Origin: Porites lobata
Taxonomy: Eukaryota; Cnidaria; Anthozoa; Scleractinia; Poritidae
Reading direction: 5' to 3'
Assembly (NCBI GenBank): GCA_942486035.1
Contig: CALNXK010000026.1
Location: 327,501-391,500, forward strand
DNA: 64,000 nucleotides
The notes under the pieces are model-generated. The model did no database searches and had not been told where the DNA came from. It saw nothing but the letters and a program-made list of their open reading frames with translations. The first letter of the stretch is position 1. Every line of letters starts with the position of its first letter. This document shows, one piece after another, positions 12,767-22,300 of the stretch. A program made the position numbers and the translations under genes.

Positions 12767-12886
12767 TAGTCTCCTTCGCAGCCGTTATTAGGGTCGCCAC
12801 TCGTCACGCAACGCTCACTCCCCACTAAGTGGGGAGGAGCGTTGCGTGACGAGTGACGACCCTAATAACGGCTGCGAAGGAGACTA
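12767..12886. mobile_element. TAG...CTA foldback MITE (TAGTCTCC subtype) with 9-bp target duplication
   Basis: A 120-bp near-perfect palindrome from TAGTCTCCTTCGCAGCCG to its complement, with centre CCACTAAGTGG. The flank CAATCAATC is present at 12758-12766 and 12887-12895. Confidence 0.88.
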
Positions 12887-13098
12887 CAATCAATCCGATT
12901 ATGTCAACAACTAATTGGCAAAACTGGTGTTGAAAGCTAAGGGAAACGTCTATCTGAATTTGTTAAAATACCATTTTATTATAAAAACTTACAAATAACA
13001 AGTTAACAGGTGAAATGATCAGTTTAGTTCGATTTTACGTGAAGGACGAATGTTTCTTCAAATTTTGTTGGGTTTCAATGGGGCACTGTACAACTTGA

Positions 13099-13297
13099 CC
13101 CCCGGGGGGGGTACTTTAGGAATTTCTGGGTGGGGATGTACCGCTGGGACCCTGGAACTAGAGCTAGAGCTAGTTCAGCTGAATTTTGCTACCCTATACT
13201 AGAGTAAACCCCCCAAATCCCCCCTATCCTAGAGTAGCTGTTTCCCTAGTCTAGATAAAATCTTCACCCAACAGATCAGTTTCCTGAAAAATGATAC

Positions 13298-13336
<39 letters not shown>

Positions 13337-13420
13337 CCTAGAGTAAACTGCTTGAAAACCATACCCTTCACAGCGGCACATACCTATATAGCCCATATGT
13401 GGCAGTGCCCCCCCCCCGGG
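13099..13420 (+). mobile_element. CCCGGGG-ended MITE, copy C
   Basis: Nearly a sequence copy of the element at 8043-8380, including the CCTATCCTAGAGTA repeats. The 7-bp flank ACTTGAC is repeated on both sides. Confidence 0.75.
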
Positions 13421-13432
13421 ACTTGACCCCGG

Positions 13433-13980
13433 GGAGACGGGTACTCCCTTATATTTAAAGCCGTATAGGTATGTGCCACCCCAAAGTGTAGGGTTTTTGA
13501 GCCGTTTTGGTCTGAAAACGCGTTTATTTTAGTCTTGAATTGGGTATGGCTTTCGAGGGCATGACGGGATTGTATGAACGTATTTATCGTTTCAATTCGA
13601 AATGAGGAAGAAAAATAGAGAAATATGCCAATTCGAATTGGATTTTAAGAAATCTTTTTCGTTGCTGTTTTAATCTAAGTAATATTGACATAATTTCTTA
13701 GAGGTCAGGCCCCGGTTGTTCAAACGTTGGATAGCGCTCTCCACCGGATAAATCACTATCCAGCGGATAAGTATTACGGAAATCAATTACGCTATCCGCT
13801 CTGGATAGTGATTTATCCGGTGGATAGCGCTATCCGACGTTTGAGCAACCGGGGCCTGGTCTAAAAACGGGTGTGAAAAAATGACATTTTTTGGTCACGG
13901 AAATAGGGTCAGGATTTGGAAAACCGGATGGCACACCCTCACCAAGAATTCCCAGGAGTACCCCACAGGGACCTAAAAAT
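13433..13980 (-). mobile_element. CCCGGGG-related element, copy D, interrupted by another foldback
   Basis: Starts directly after copy C with CCCCGGGGAGACGGGTACTCCC and GCCGTATAGGTATGTGCC, so it is inverted relative to copy C. It ends near CCCAGGAGTACCCC. The 13710-13860 palindrome is inserted in it. Confidence 0.5.
13710..13860. mobile_element. GGATAGCGCTATCC foldback MITE, intact copy
   Basis: The inverted ends AGGCCCCGGTTGTTCAAACG and CGTTTGAGCAACCGGGGCCT enclose blocks such as TGGATAGCGCTCTCCACCGG and its complement. Related, more decayed copies lie at about 31741-31860 and 62655-62800. Confidence 0.75.
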
Positions 13981-14127
13981 CGTAAAAAATGCAATGTCAA
14001 AGGTTTGTCCTTTGCAGTATCAACATAAGCTCACTACATGTAGTCATGTAGTCTAAAATTATGTTTGCGAGCCAAAAAAGAATGTGTTAGCCAGTTAAAG
14101 AAGCTGTATCACGAAGTTTAATTTATT

Positions 14128-14262
14128 AGCCCGTGCAGCAGGCGCTTGGACGTAGTGGGCGAAAGAAAGAACGGGTGCGCGCGAGGGGGACATGCGTGTC
14201 TCCTTCTCGCGCGCCCCTTTTTTCTTGTGCCCACTACTTTCAAGCGCCTGCTACGCAGGCTA
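14128..14262. mobile_element. TAG...CTA foldback MITE (CTTGGAAGTAGTGGGC subtype)
   Basis: The ends are TAGCCCGTGCAGCAGGCGC and GCGCCTGCTACGCAGGCTA, with inner arms CGTAGTGGGC / GCCCACTAC. It has the same interior as the element at 19536-19694. The target duplication is not clear here. Confidence 0.7.
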
Positions 14263-14355
14263 GAAGTTTATCAAAATAAAAATAATAAAAATAAAAAAAA
14301 AACAGTAGGAACTGACACCAGACTAAGTAAAACATAAAAATAACCTCTCAACACA

Positions 14356-14462
14356 TAGTCTGCTAGCTACACAGCCGTTTTTAGTGTCGTCACGCGACGC
14401 TCCTCCCCACTTAGTGGAGGAGCATTGCGTGACAACACTAAAAACGGCTGTGTAGCAGACTA
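14356..14462. mobile_element. TAG...CTA foldback MITE (TAGTCTGC subtype) with 9-bp target duplication
   Basis: A 107-bp palindrome from TAGTCTGCTAGC to GCAGACTA, with centre CCCACTTAGTGG. The exact flank CTCAACACA occurs at 14347-14355 and 14463-14471. The centre, with CGTCACGCGACGCTCC, is shared with the 12767 and 45170 elements. Confidence 0.88.
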
Positions 14463-14521
14463 CTCAACACATGGAAAAAGGTATTTAAAAAACACAGCAT
14501 GTACAAAAGGAGAGACGGATG

Positions 14522-14948
14522 GACCCCGGGGGGTACTCCTGGGAATTCTTGGTGGGGGTGTGCCGCCCGGTTCCTCAAATCCTGACCCGATTTCAGACCA
14601 AAAAATGTAATTTTCCACACCTGTTTTCAGACTAGACCTCTAAAATCCATACCGGTTTTCAGACCTGACCTTTAGGCAGAAATTATGTTATCATTACTTC
14701 GCCGTTAGAGCGAAACAAAAAATTATTCAAATCCATTTCGAATTCGCAGTTCTCTTTCTTGCTTACTCATTTGGAATTAAAACGATAAATACGTTTATAC
14801 TCTCTGTAGTTCCCTCGAAAACCATACCCGATTCCACACCAAAATGGGCAAAGTGTATACCCGTTTTCAGAGCAAAACGGCGCAAAAACCCTACCCGGTG
14901 GGGCGGCATATACCTATATAGCTTATATAAGGGAGTAGCCCCCAACCC
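14522..14948 (+). mobile_element. CCCGGGG-related MITE, copy E
   Basis: CCCCGGGGGGTACTCC and GTGTGCCGCC stand at the left, and GGCGGCATATACCTATATAG..GGGAGTAG at the right. The inside carries repeats with TTTTCAGAC instead of TTCTAGA, so it is a diverged subfamily. Confidence 0.55.
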
Positions 14949-15446
14949 CTCCTCCCTTCCCCTCCCCCTGGGCGGATAGTAAGAAGACTGAAACGGATTG
15001 CAATTTTGATTTTTGAAAACATACTCGGTAGACTAACAGTTTTTCAGAGTTCATTTTTGATGTTTGTAACGTTTGATCATAGTTTATTAAAGTGGAATGG
15101 TTGGGAAACCATTTGTTATAGGTTTTTGTTAGCTTTTTTGGACCTGACCGCGCATTTTTGAATATTTGCGTGACGCAAAACGCTCGAAAAAGATGTTGTT
15201 GGCATTATAACATTTGACCAATCACATTAATGCTTCAGGTTAAAATTGCATACCGGCGTTTGTGAGGAAACGTTTAATGTCAACATCAAAATAGTTCAAA
15301 CAACGCAAAATATTTAATATTTTATTGTCGGAAAGTCGAGTCTACAAGAAATGGGAAACTTCGGCGATTATTCGGGAGGTTTCAGACTCTCAGGTGGAGA
15401 CCGGGAGAAACGGTCCAAAATCTGGAGTCTCCAATCTTTGCACTAA

Positions 15447-15452
15447 TTTATT
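15447..15452 (-). promoter_or_regulatory. Possible poly(A) signal for LicD-like copy 2
   Basis: AATAAA on the minus strand, about 226 nt after the stop codon at 15678. A second AATAAA lies about 130 nt further on. Position is the only support. Confidence 0.35.
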
Positions 15453-15677
15453 CGGCCATAATTTGAGAACAGGAATCAAAGGATTGTGCACGGTCAATGA
15501 GCTTCCAACATAACCTACAGCCGCATTGTATTCAACTCTGATGTTTGTCGGGTGTCCTAACCAGTCCCTATATTCACAACTCAAATTTCTCAGGTGCCAT
15601 AGCGAATAAGGTGGTACAATTAGCATTAAAATTAACAAAATGAATTAGATAACTGAGCCGTGACACAGCCCCTTAAT

Positions 15678-16421
15678 TTAAGCGACCGGCTTTTTCTTGA
15701 GACAAGTGACAGGTTTTACCTCGATCCACCAGTCATCAGGGTAAAGATACTTTTGAATTTCAATACCCTCTCGTGGAACTGGCAAAGTATAGTTACCAAA
15801 AGGCATTCGCGGCAGAGGTTTCTTCAATAAACGAGTAGGAAATGTGTGAAAACGGTTATAATTCAAGGCCAAAATCCACGTTTCCAGCCCAGCGCGTTTC
15901 ATTCGCCCATCATAATCATAAAAGGCAGTCACATCGATCTTGAGTCGAGGCCACAAGTCGCTATAAACTTTAATCACATTACTTGTGATCCAACGTTTGT
16001 GACAAACTTTAAGACCTCTCGCTTCAAAGGGTTTGGTAAATTCGTCGAAAGACATCAAAGCAAAAGCCCCTGATCCATTGATTCCAATATCGACGTCGTC
16101 GTCCCACGGTAAAGGCCCTTTCGCGCGGAGAGCTCCAAACACAGAGCCGTACATTAACCAGTGTTCTACATCAAGGTCGTCCAAGATTATATGCACAGCA
16201 TACGCCATGTTTAAGAGTTGGACCCTTTCTGTCTCCGTCATGTTTACGCAAGACTGAGCGACAAAGAAAGGGTGGTTCCCGGTGTACAGACCATAGTTTC
16301 GTAGGTTTATTCTTAAGTAAAAGCCTACCAGAACCGTTAAAACTAACAGGAGAAACGTATACCGATAACGACGGCATTTGAAAAAAAGAACCGGGGTCTC
16401 AACTGATCCGATTGCAAGCAT
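15678..16421 (-). CDS. LicD/fukutin-family type II membrane protein, copy 2 (247 aa, intronless)
   Basis: A single frame with ATG at 16419-16421. A basic N-terminus (KCRRYR) is followed by a membrane segment at about residues 21-37. The LicD core has EHWLMYGSVFGALRAKGPL and the acidic motif WDDDVDI (D107-D109, D111). The C-terminus YPDDWWIEVKPVTC is shared with copy 1, followed by a lysine-rich extension LKKKPVA that copy 1 lacks. N-glycosylation sequons occur in the lumenal part (NMT near 60, NGS near 114). The likely role is transfer of a phosphate-linked group to a glycan in the secretory pathway; this is inferred from the family. Both copies keep the core and have open frames, so both look functional. 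An AATAAA lies about 0.2 kb downstream. Confidence 0.9.
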   Translation of the reverse strand: MLAIGSVETPVLFFKCRRYRYTFLLLVLTVLVGFYLRINLRNYGLYTGNHPFFVAQSCVNMTETERVQLLNMAYAVHIILDDLDVEHWLMYGSVFGALRAKGPLPWDDDVDIGINGSGAFALMSFDEFTKPFEARGLKVCHKRWITSNVIKVYSDLWPRLKIDVTAFYDYDGRMKRAGLETWILALNYNRFHTFPTRLLKKPLPRMPFGNYTLPVPREGIEIQKYLYPDDWWIEVKPVTCLKKKPVA

Positions 16422-16542
16422 AAATGCTGTCTTGAAAGGTTCATGAACTAACGGCAGAACATAAGCGAAACCTTATTAATGCAGACACGATGCCATCTTT
16501 TTGTCTAATATGCTAATAGGGAGTATATATTTAAACAGAGTT

Positions 16543-16707
16543 TTTGAGCGACAGCGCTCGACAACCGGAAGTGAGAATTTTGCTCTTTAAATATGCGTAT
16601 TGCTAAGTGTCTTTACTCTTTTGGAGACGATTTGCCCAAGAATTTGTTCAAAATCACGGCCGAGGAGTGTAAAAAGTTCACTTTTGGTTGGCGTGCGTCG
16701 CTCAAAA
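16543..16707. mobile_element. TTTGAGCGACG-ended MITE, copy 1
   Basis: The left end TTTTGAGCGAC..AACCGGAAGTG is matched by the right end GTGCGTCGCTCAAAA. The interior GTGTCTT..GAGACGATTTG is shared with the copy at 59465-59648. Confidence 0.65.
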
Positions 16708-17267
16708 GCGTCGTACCTTCTAAATTGTGTCCAATATACTTCAATGAATGGCCGAGTACCGAGGACAATATTGTTTAAACTTCGCCAAAATTCCATACGA
16801 AATTAATCGCAGACTTAGAAGTGGTTTTAACCGTTCGGTCAAGCTTCTTATCAAAAGACTTTAGATGACAATTTCAGTAAATAAGTCAGAGAACATACAG
16901 CATCGTCCAGTGTTCTGTTATAACTATACCAAATCAGAAGGAGGCTCTCATAATATCATCCGTGATTTCCATACCATGTCACACTTAAAAAGGTCTTAAA
17001 GAAAAACCCAGAAGTCCCTGGGGAAAGCCCTTATATTTTCTGTAAATTCAACCCGCTTAATACCAGTTATTACCGATACATGTTAATGCGACAACGGACA
17101 CTTGTTTCTTGCCCAATTAACAAATTCTGATAGAAAGGCAACATCGCTAATTCGCACACTTCATTGTCAGCTGTGTGCTATAATGAAACTTTCCTAATTG
17201 GAAGGTAAAAACATGGTTATTCGAGGAAACCCATTCCACTCCATCAACTATGGTAAGAAAGAGCATT

Positions 17268-17758
17268 CAGCTGACAGCTAACCTGAGATCAGGCCCAATT
17301 TTAGTAGACTGCGAGCGGTCCCTCTTCAGTCAGTCGAGTGTAAGCTCTGCAGGACTGGAGAGAGCGAATATGCTCGATTTCCTCGCTCGCGTGACCATCC
17401 CGAGGGACTGCTCGCCGTCTACAATTTTAGCGGTTCTCATACATTCTCTCTAACGGCTACCGCTACAGGGGCAGATCTAGAGGGAGGGTGCAGCGGGTGC
17501 GCACCTCCCCCCCCCCCTTTCTGAGATGACCTGCAGTTTTCTAATACAACTGGTATTCTGCAAAAAAGTTAAAAAAACTATGTGGTTTATTGGTTTTGAA
17601 GTAAAACAAGAGACGAGTGCACCCACTCCTTAGAAAAATCCTGGATCCGCCCTTTCGCTAAAAGCTGGGCCTGACTCTTTTCGTTTCGCCTTACCTGCCG
17701 GAATGCTATTTACAAAGTGAAACGAAAATTGAGCCTGATCTCAGGTTAGCTGACAGCA
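17268..17758. mobile_element. Inverted-repeat element, about 490 bp
   Basis: Left arm GCTGACAGCTAACCTGAGAT and its complement ATCTCAGGTTAGCTGACAGC at 17738-17758. A second inner inverted pair, GTAGACTGCGAGCGGTCCCTC / GAGGGACTGCTCGCCGTCTAC, spans 17309-17421. No coding frame of note. Confidence 0.6.
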
Positions 17759-18171
17759 AGTCGATGTTCCCAGCGCTGCAGTCCTGATCGTGATACATGC
17801 GTGACAGAAGAATACTGAATGAACACAACAACACAAACAAGAAGCCTCAACAAGCTAAAAAGCAACGAGTTTCAAATTATCCCAGAGGAGAAACAGCAGC
17901 TAGTAGAGGAAAACGATGCAGATAATAGAAGAAAGTACTTCGTAAATCATTCATTCAGTGTGTTCTTTTAAGTACCGAGTAGACTCACAGGTACTTCAAG
18001 GTTCAGTAGTTGGTTGTTTAGTTTACCCATAACCAGTGTTATAGGTAGCATACAGTGTAAGGAAACGGACTGGTGAGGGGAGGGGAGGGTGACACTGTGA
18101 GGGGGCAGAGAAGGGGAAATTTATTTTTTCGTCCCACTATAACGTTTTTTGCCGTCCGCGGTTACGAAATA

Positions 18172-18468
18172 ATTAACAATTATTCCTGAGCCCGAATGGG
18201 CTCTGACTCAATAGCATCGGCTATTGACTCAGAAGCCATGAGGGCGCGAGAGGAATAATTGTTTTAGTAAAATCCGACTAGTTGATCAAAAATATCGAGA
18301 CAAAACAACTTTAGTAAGCAAAACGCGATTCAGTTGCCATTGTTTTGGTTTTCAAAGCCCGCGCTTTTCGCTACTAGTGGGCTATAAAATATAGCCTAGT
18401 AGTAGCTCAACCAATCAGAACGCAGCATTGATAATAGAGCACTAGTTGGATTTTACTAATAAAAGGAT
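18172..18468. repeat. Paired foldbacks around AATTATTCC and ACTAGTTGGATTTTACTA
   Basis: AACAATTATTCCTGAGCCCG pairs with GGAATAATTGTT at about 18260, with an inner hairpin GGGCTCTGACTCAATAGC / GCTATTGACTCAGAAGCC. The second part begins AGTAAAATCCGACTAGTTG and closes with ACTAGTTGGATTTTACT near 18460. Confidence 0.55.
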
Positions 18469-19118
18469 ACATGAAATACTGACAAAAAGACACCAGCTAA
18501 TGCAGAAAAGTTATCAGCCATCCCTATTTTATAATAAAAATGCTTTTAGGAAATGAAAAATATTTTCTCCAGATTTCAATTGAACGCAAGGGCGTATGTG
18601 CTTATTTGGACGCTACAGTCCAGCATGGATATAGTCTGCTAAATGACGACTTTGTGAATCTTAGAGATGTTTAAATTGAGGAAGAAAGTCCTGTTTAATA
18701 TTTCTTTGGTATTCTGTACAACAATAAGTCTATTTTCGCCTTAAATAACGTGTCTCGGTTAATACGGACACCCCAATGATATCGACACTTTCGATGCCCC
18801 GTTCAGCGAAAGATCAGAAATTACTCGTCAACATACAAAAAACAAACTTGTACTATACTACGTCACGCAACTTAATAGTCGCGGTTGTGAAAAATATAAC
18901 TATAATGAGATCGGCTAAATTTAATAGCGTTAATTCTATATTGGCAAACCCTGGGTAAATAGACTTAATTCTATGATAATGGCGCACCCTGGGTTAATGG
19001 AGTTAATTCTATACAAACGCCTGGGTACATTTTCCGCAAAATAGAGGAAAAAGATTTTACTGACTAGTTTGCAGGTTGCACTTCAAAAAAGCGTACTCAG
19101 ATAAAAAGGGAGCTAAAA

Positions 19119-19124
19119 TTTATT
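19119..19124 (-). promoter_or_regulatory. Possible poly(A) signal of ERdj5
   Basis: AATAAA on the minus strand (inside AATTTAAATAAATTTT), about 225 nt beyond the proposed stop at 19346. It supports the transcript ending here. Confidence 0.4.
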
Positions 19125-19345
19125 TAAATTTTCTACAAAATACCGTGTATTGCGTGTATATTAAGAGTAAGACTGAAGCCTGTTTGGCAATAATCTGCGC
19201 TAGACGCCCCACTCCACGTAATTGTTCGGTTGGCAAATCGCTGGCCAATATAGTTTTCCTTCGGCCAATGTAAGATCCATGTTGGCCCTCACTGAACGCT
19301 TCCGAGTGAGACTCGCTGCGTGAGGGGAGGTGGTTTTGTAGTGTT

Positions 19346-19375
19346 CTAAAATTCATCGTGAACTGGTTTGCTCTT
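19346..19375 (-). CDS. DNAJC10: ERdj5 exon 22 (proposed terminal micro-exon, ends HDEF)
   Basis: Ten codons, KSKPVHDEF plus TAG, preceded by a T-rich tract and ATTAG acceptor. It enters in phase 0, as required by exon 21. An AATAAA lies about 225 nt downstream. HDEF resembles the KDEL/HDEL-type retrieval tails expected on ERdj5. The intron it implies is about 2.5 kb and holds a LINE fragment. Found by looking for a retrieval tail, so the risk of chance is real. Confidence 0.5.
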   Translation of the reverse strand, partial: KSKPVHDEF

Positions 19376-22300
19376 CTAATAAAAAATTTTAAAAAAAGAA
19401 AAAAAAGTGTTACGTACTAAAAGAACACAAGTCCTCAAAAACAGTAACACTATTGGATGAGACTGACTATGATCTGAAGAATCATGGAGATCAAGGAGGG
19501 TGTCATTCCCCCTCGGCGGATAACACCCTCCGAGTTAGCCTGCGTAGCAGGCGCTTGGAAGTAGTGGGCGCAAGAAAGAACGGGCGCGCGAGAAGAAGAC
19601 ACACGCGAGGCGAGAGGGAGCACTCGCGTGTCTCCCTCTTGGGCGCCCGTTCTTTCTTGCGCCCACTACTTCCAAGCGCCTGCTAAGCAAGCTACCTCCG
19701 ACTTCTCCATAATTCTTCAGATAATAAGAACGCCGAATACAATAATTGTTGCTGTTGTTTTAAATTTAGCTAAAACATATTTATAACAATAATAATAATA
19801 ATAATACTGTGAAAGGTTTGAACCCAGGAGTCATTTCAAAAGTAGGTTGAGTTTGATCGTCTGGGTGAACGTAGTCCTGAATAGGACTGTTGTTGTTGAC
19901 ACTGACTGACGTTTCGACAACCTGTGCGGTAGTCATCTTCAGAGTCAAAATTTGACTCTGAAGATGACTACCGCACAAGTTGTCGAAACGTCCGAGTCAC
20001 TGTCAACAACAACAGTCCTATTCACCCGGACGATCAAACTTAACCTACTTTTGAAAAAAAAAAAATAATAATAATCTTATGTAGCACTGTTTCTCTACTG
20101 AACCAACAGCGCTTTACAACAGTGAATGATAAAGACAACTACGTAACAAAAAAAAGCCTGAAAAAACATAATAATTAATGATTCTTACAATTCAAAGTAA
20201 TTTCTAAAAAGGTGATACGTCTTAAGAGTGGATTTAAAAGATTCTGCTGAGTTGCAACGTTTTATACTAAATGGGAGGGTATTCCATAGTTTTGGGGCAA
20301 TAAAGGAGAAAGCTCGCTCCCCATATGTTTTAAGATGGCAGCGGGGCTGTACCACTAGTTCTTTATCAGACGAACGTAATGTCCTTGATGGTCTATAGTG
20401 AATTAAGAGGTCACTTAGGTAGGGTGGCGCTAGTTGATTAAGGCATTTAAAAGTCATTAGTAAAATTTTAAAACGAATACGCTCATGAACGGGTAACCAA
20501 AGTAGATCTCTTAGCACAGGTGTAACATGCTCGTGTTTACGTGTGCCTATTAGAAGTCGGGCTGCTGAATTCTGGACATACTGGAGTTTTCGGACTTGAT
20601 CCTGCTTAAGACCTGAGAGTAGTATATTATAGTGGTCAATCTTGGATGTTACGAATGCGTGGATCAAAGTTTCACAATGACGGACAGAGATATGTTTACT
20701 GATTTGAGCCATGTTGCGCAGGTGGTAGAAGGCAGACTGACATATGCTGTTTATTTGTTTCTCCATAGACATGACAGTGTCGAACCACGCACCGATGTTC
20801 TTTGCTGAGTTCGATGAGTAGATCACATCTGAGCAAACAAGAATAGATTCTAGCGGGGCGTTGTGGTCGATGACGGGCGTGCAAAACAAGGAGCTCAGTT
20901 TTGTCGTGATTGAGCATCAACTTATTGGCTGAAACTCAATGCGCAGTTTGGATGTACTCGGTTCGCCAGCAGCACTCGGCTTGAAAGACAAATAAATTTG
21001 GCTATCATCAGCATTAAAATGATGGTTCATGTTGTGTTTACTGATGAAGTCAGCAATTACTGATGATGGTTCATGTTGTATTTACTGATTATCTTGGTCG
21101 ATGTTTCCACCTTCATTTGTCTGTTTCTGGGCAAGTTCAGGAGATACAGGGATGTATAGTTCTGCAGATATTCTCCGAAGAGAGTTGTATTCTTTCTGTT
21201 CTTGCTATGTTTTAAGGCAGTACTTCGGCCATTTCTTCTTGGCGAAACGTGTGAAATGTTCAGCCATTTAGTATCGTTCAACCAAATCAACGCAATCTCG
21301 TCTCCAGGGCTTCTCGGTTGCCGTCCATTTTTCTGGCATTTATACTGGTGTATGACGTCATTTTCCACATATCGCAAACTTCTTTCAAATTTGGTAAACG
21401 CTTGCTGGTTATGAAGAATGAGCCACGGGATTTGAACGAATAATAAATCATCTTTCGCTGGGAAAACGACATACACTATAAATGGTGTTTCATTGTCAAA
21501 CGACTTTCATACAAAAGGTACTTTGTACACTTCCAGAATATAAGCCAACAGACGTGCAAAAGTCTATGTGGCCAAATGGCAAATTTCGAGGCGCGTATGC
21601 TGGTGAGCAAATATTTGTCAAGAAAAATTCGCATATAACCGTTTGAGGCCCATCTTCATTCGAAAGACGACCGTCTGTTTTTGTCTTGCATCTTATCGGT
21701 TGGTTCTCGGAAATGGCGGAATTTTCGTTTACAAAAACTGTAAAATTTGCAACGCACGGGAGCGTTTACATGAGAAAAAGAGAACTGTAAGTTCGCGACA
21801 AGCGAGCGTTTATATCATGATCAGAAAAAGAGAACTATAAGTTCGCGACGCGCCATGCATCAACAACTGTGTGCTCGTTACCTTTTTTCCTTTTCCTTTC
21901 GCTTTTGTCTCTTTTCTTCGCGTCTCCTCGTGTTGCTCTTCTTCTAATTCTGTTCTGTACTCTTCTAACGACCGAAGCGCAATGTTCTTGATTTCCTGCG
22001 GATTCTGCGTCTCTACCTCCAAGTGTCCGTTCACTGGCTGCAAGAAAAGGGGGAAAGTACTTTACTTAAACGAGGAGAGAATAATAGGAGAGAGAGTGAA
22101 ACGCCCATTCTAGCCCTTGGGGTATGTTAATTTCACCAAAGTTATTTTTAGACCAATTGAACGCTTGAATTAATTGGAAGATGGTTTCCGGGGAGGTCTC
22201 CAAAACCAGTGTTGTCAAGAGTAAATAAGCCTGGGACCAGGCTCCGCAGTAGGGGAAAAAGGAGAAAAAAATTCCGCATGGGCAAAAAAAAATAATCGGC

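Larger units (their letters stand above)
931..15677. other. Gene-poor interval rich in foldbacks and MITEs
   Basis: About 14.7 kb between the two LicD-type genes. I found no reading frame here with a recognisable domain or a consistent splice pattern. The open frames present are short or are read from inverted repeats. Repeats that can be delimited are listed separately. The rest (for example 2400-6400, 10030-12290 and 14950-15650) is AT-rich unique-looking sequence with occasional simple repeats, such as (CCCT)n near 4783-4804. Nothing further can be assigned. Confidence 0.6.
16422..19118. other. Intergenic interval with MITEs
   Basis: No gene is recognised between the LicD-like copy 2 start and the proposed 3' end of ERdj5. 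It contains the repeats listed at 16543, 17268 and 18172. The stretch 18470-19100 is AT-rich with nothing identifiable. Confidence 0.5.

Noticed and set aside
21440..21470. Acceptor-like TTTTCCCAG followed by a KDD-L reading as an alternative ERdj5 end
   Set aside because: In the required phase no stop follows the leucine and the phase needed does not agree with exon 21.
21810..21881. Readthrough C-terminus of ERdj5 after the lysine-rich tail
   Set aside because: It contains one of two direct repeats (GAAAAAGAGAACTRTAAGTTCGCGAC), lacks a retrieval signal and follows a usable donor, so it is more likely intron.
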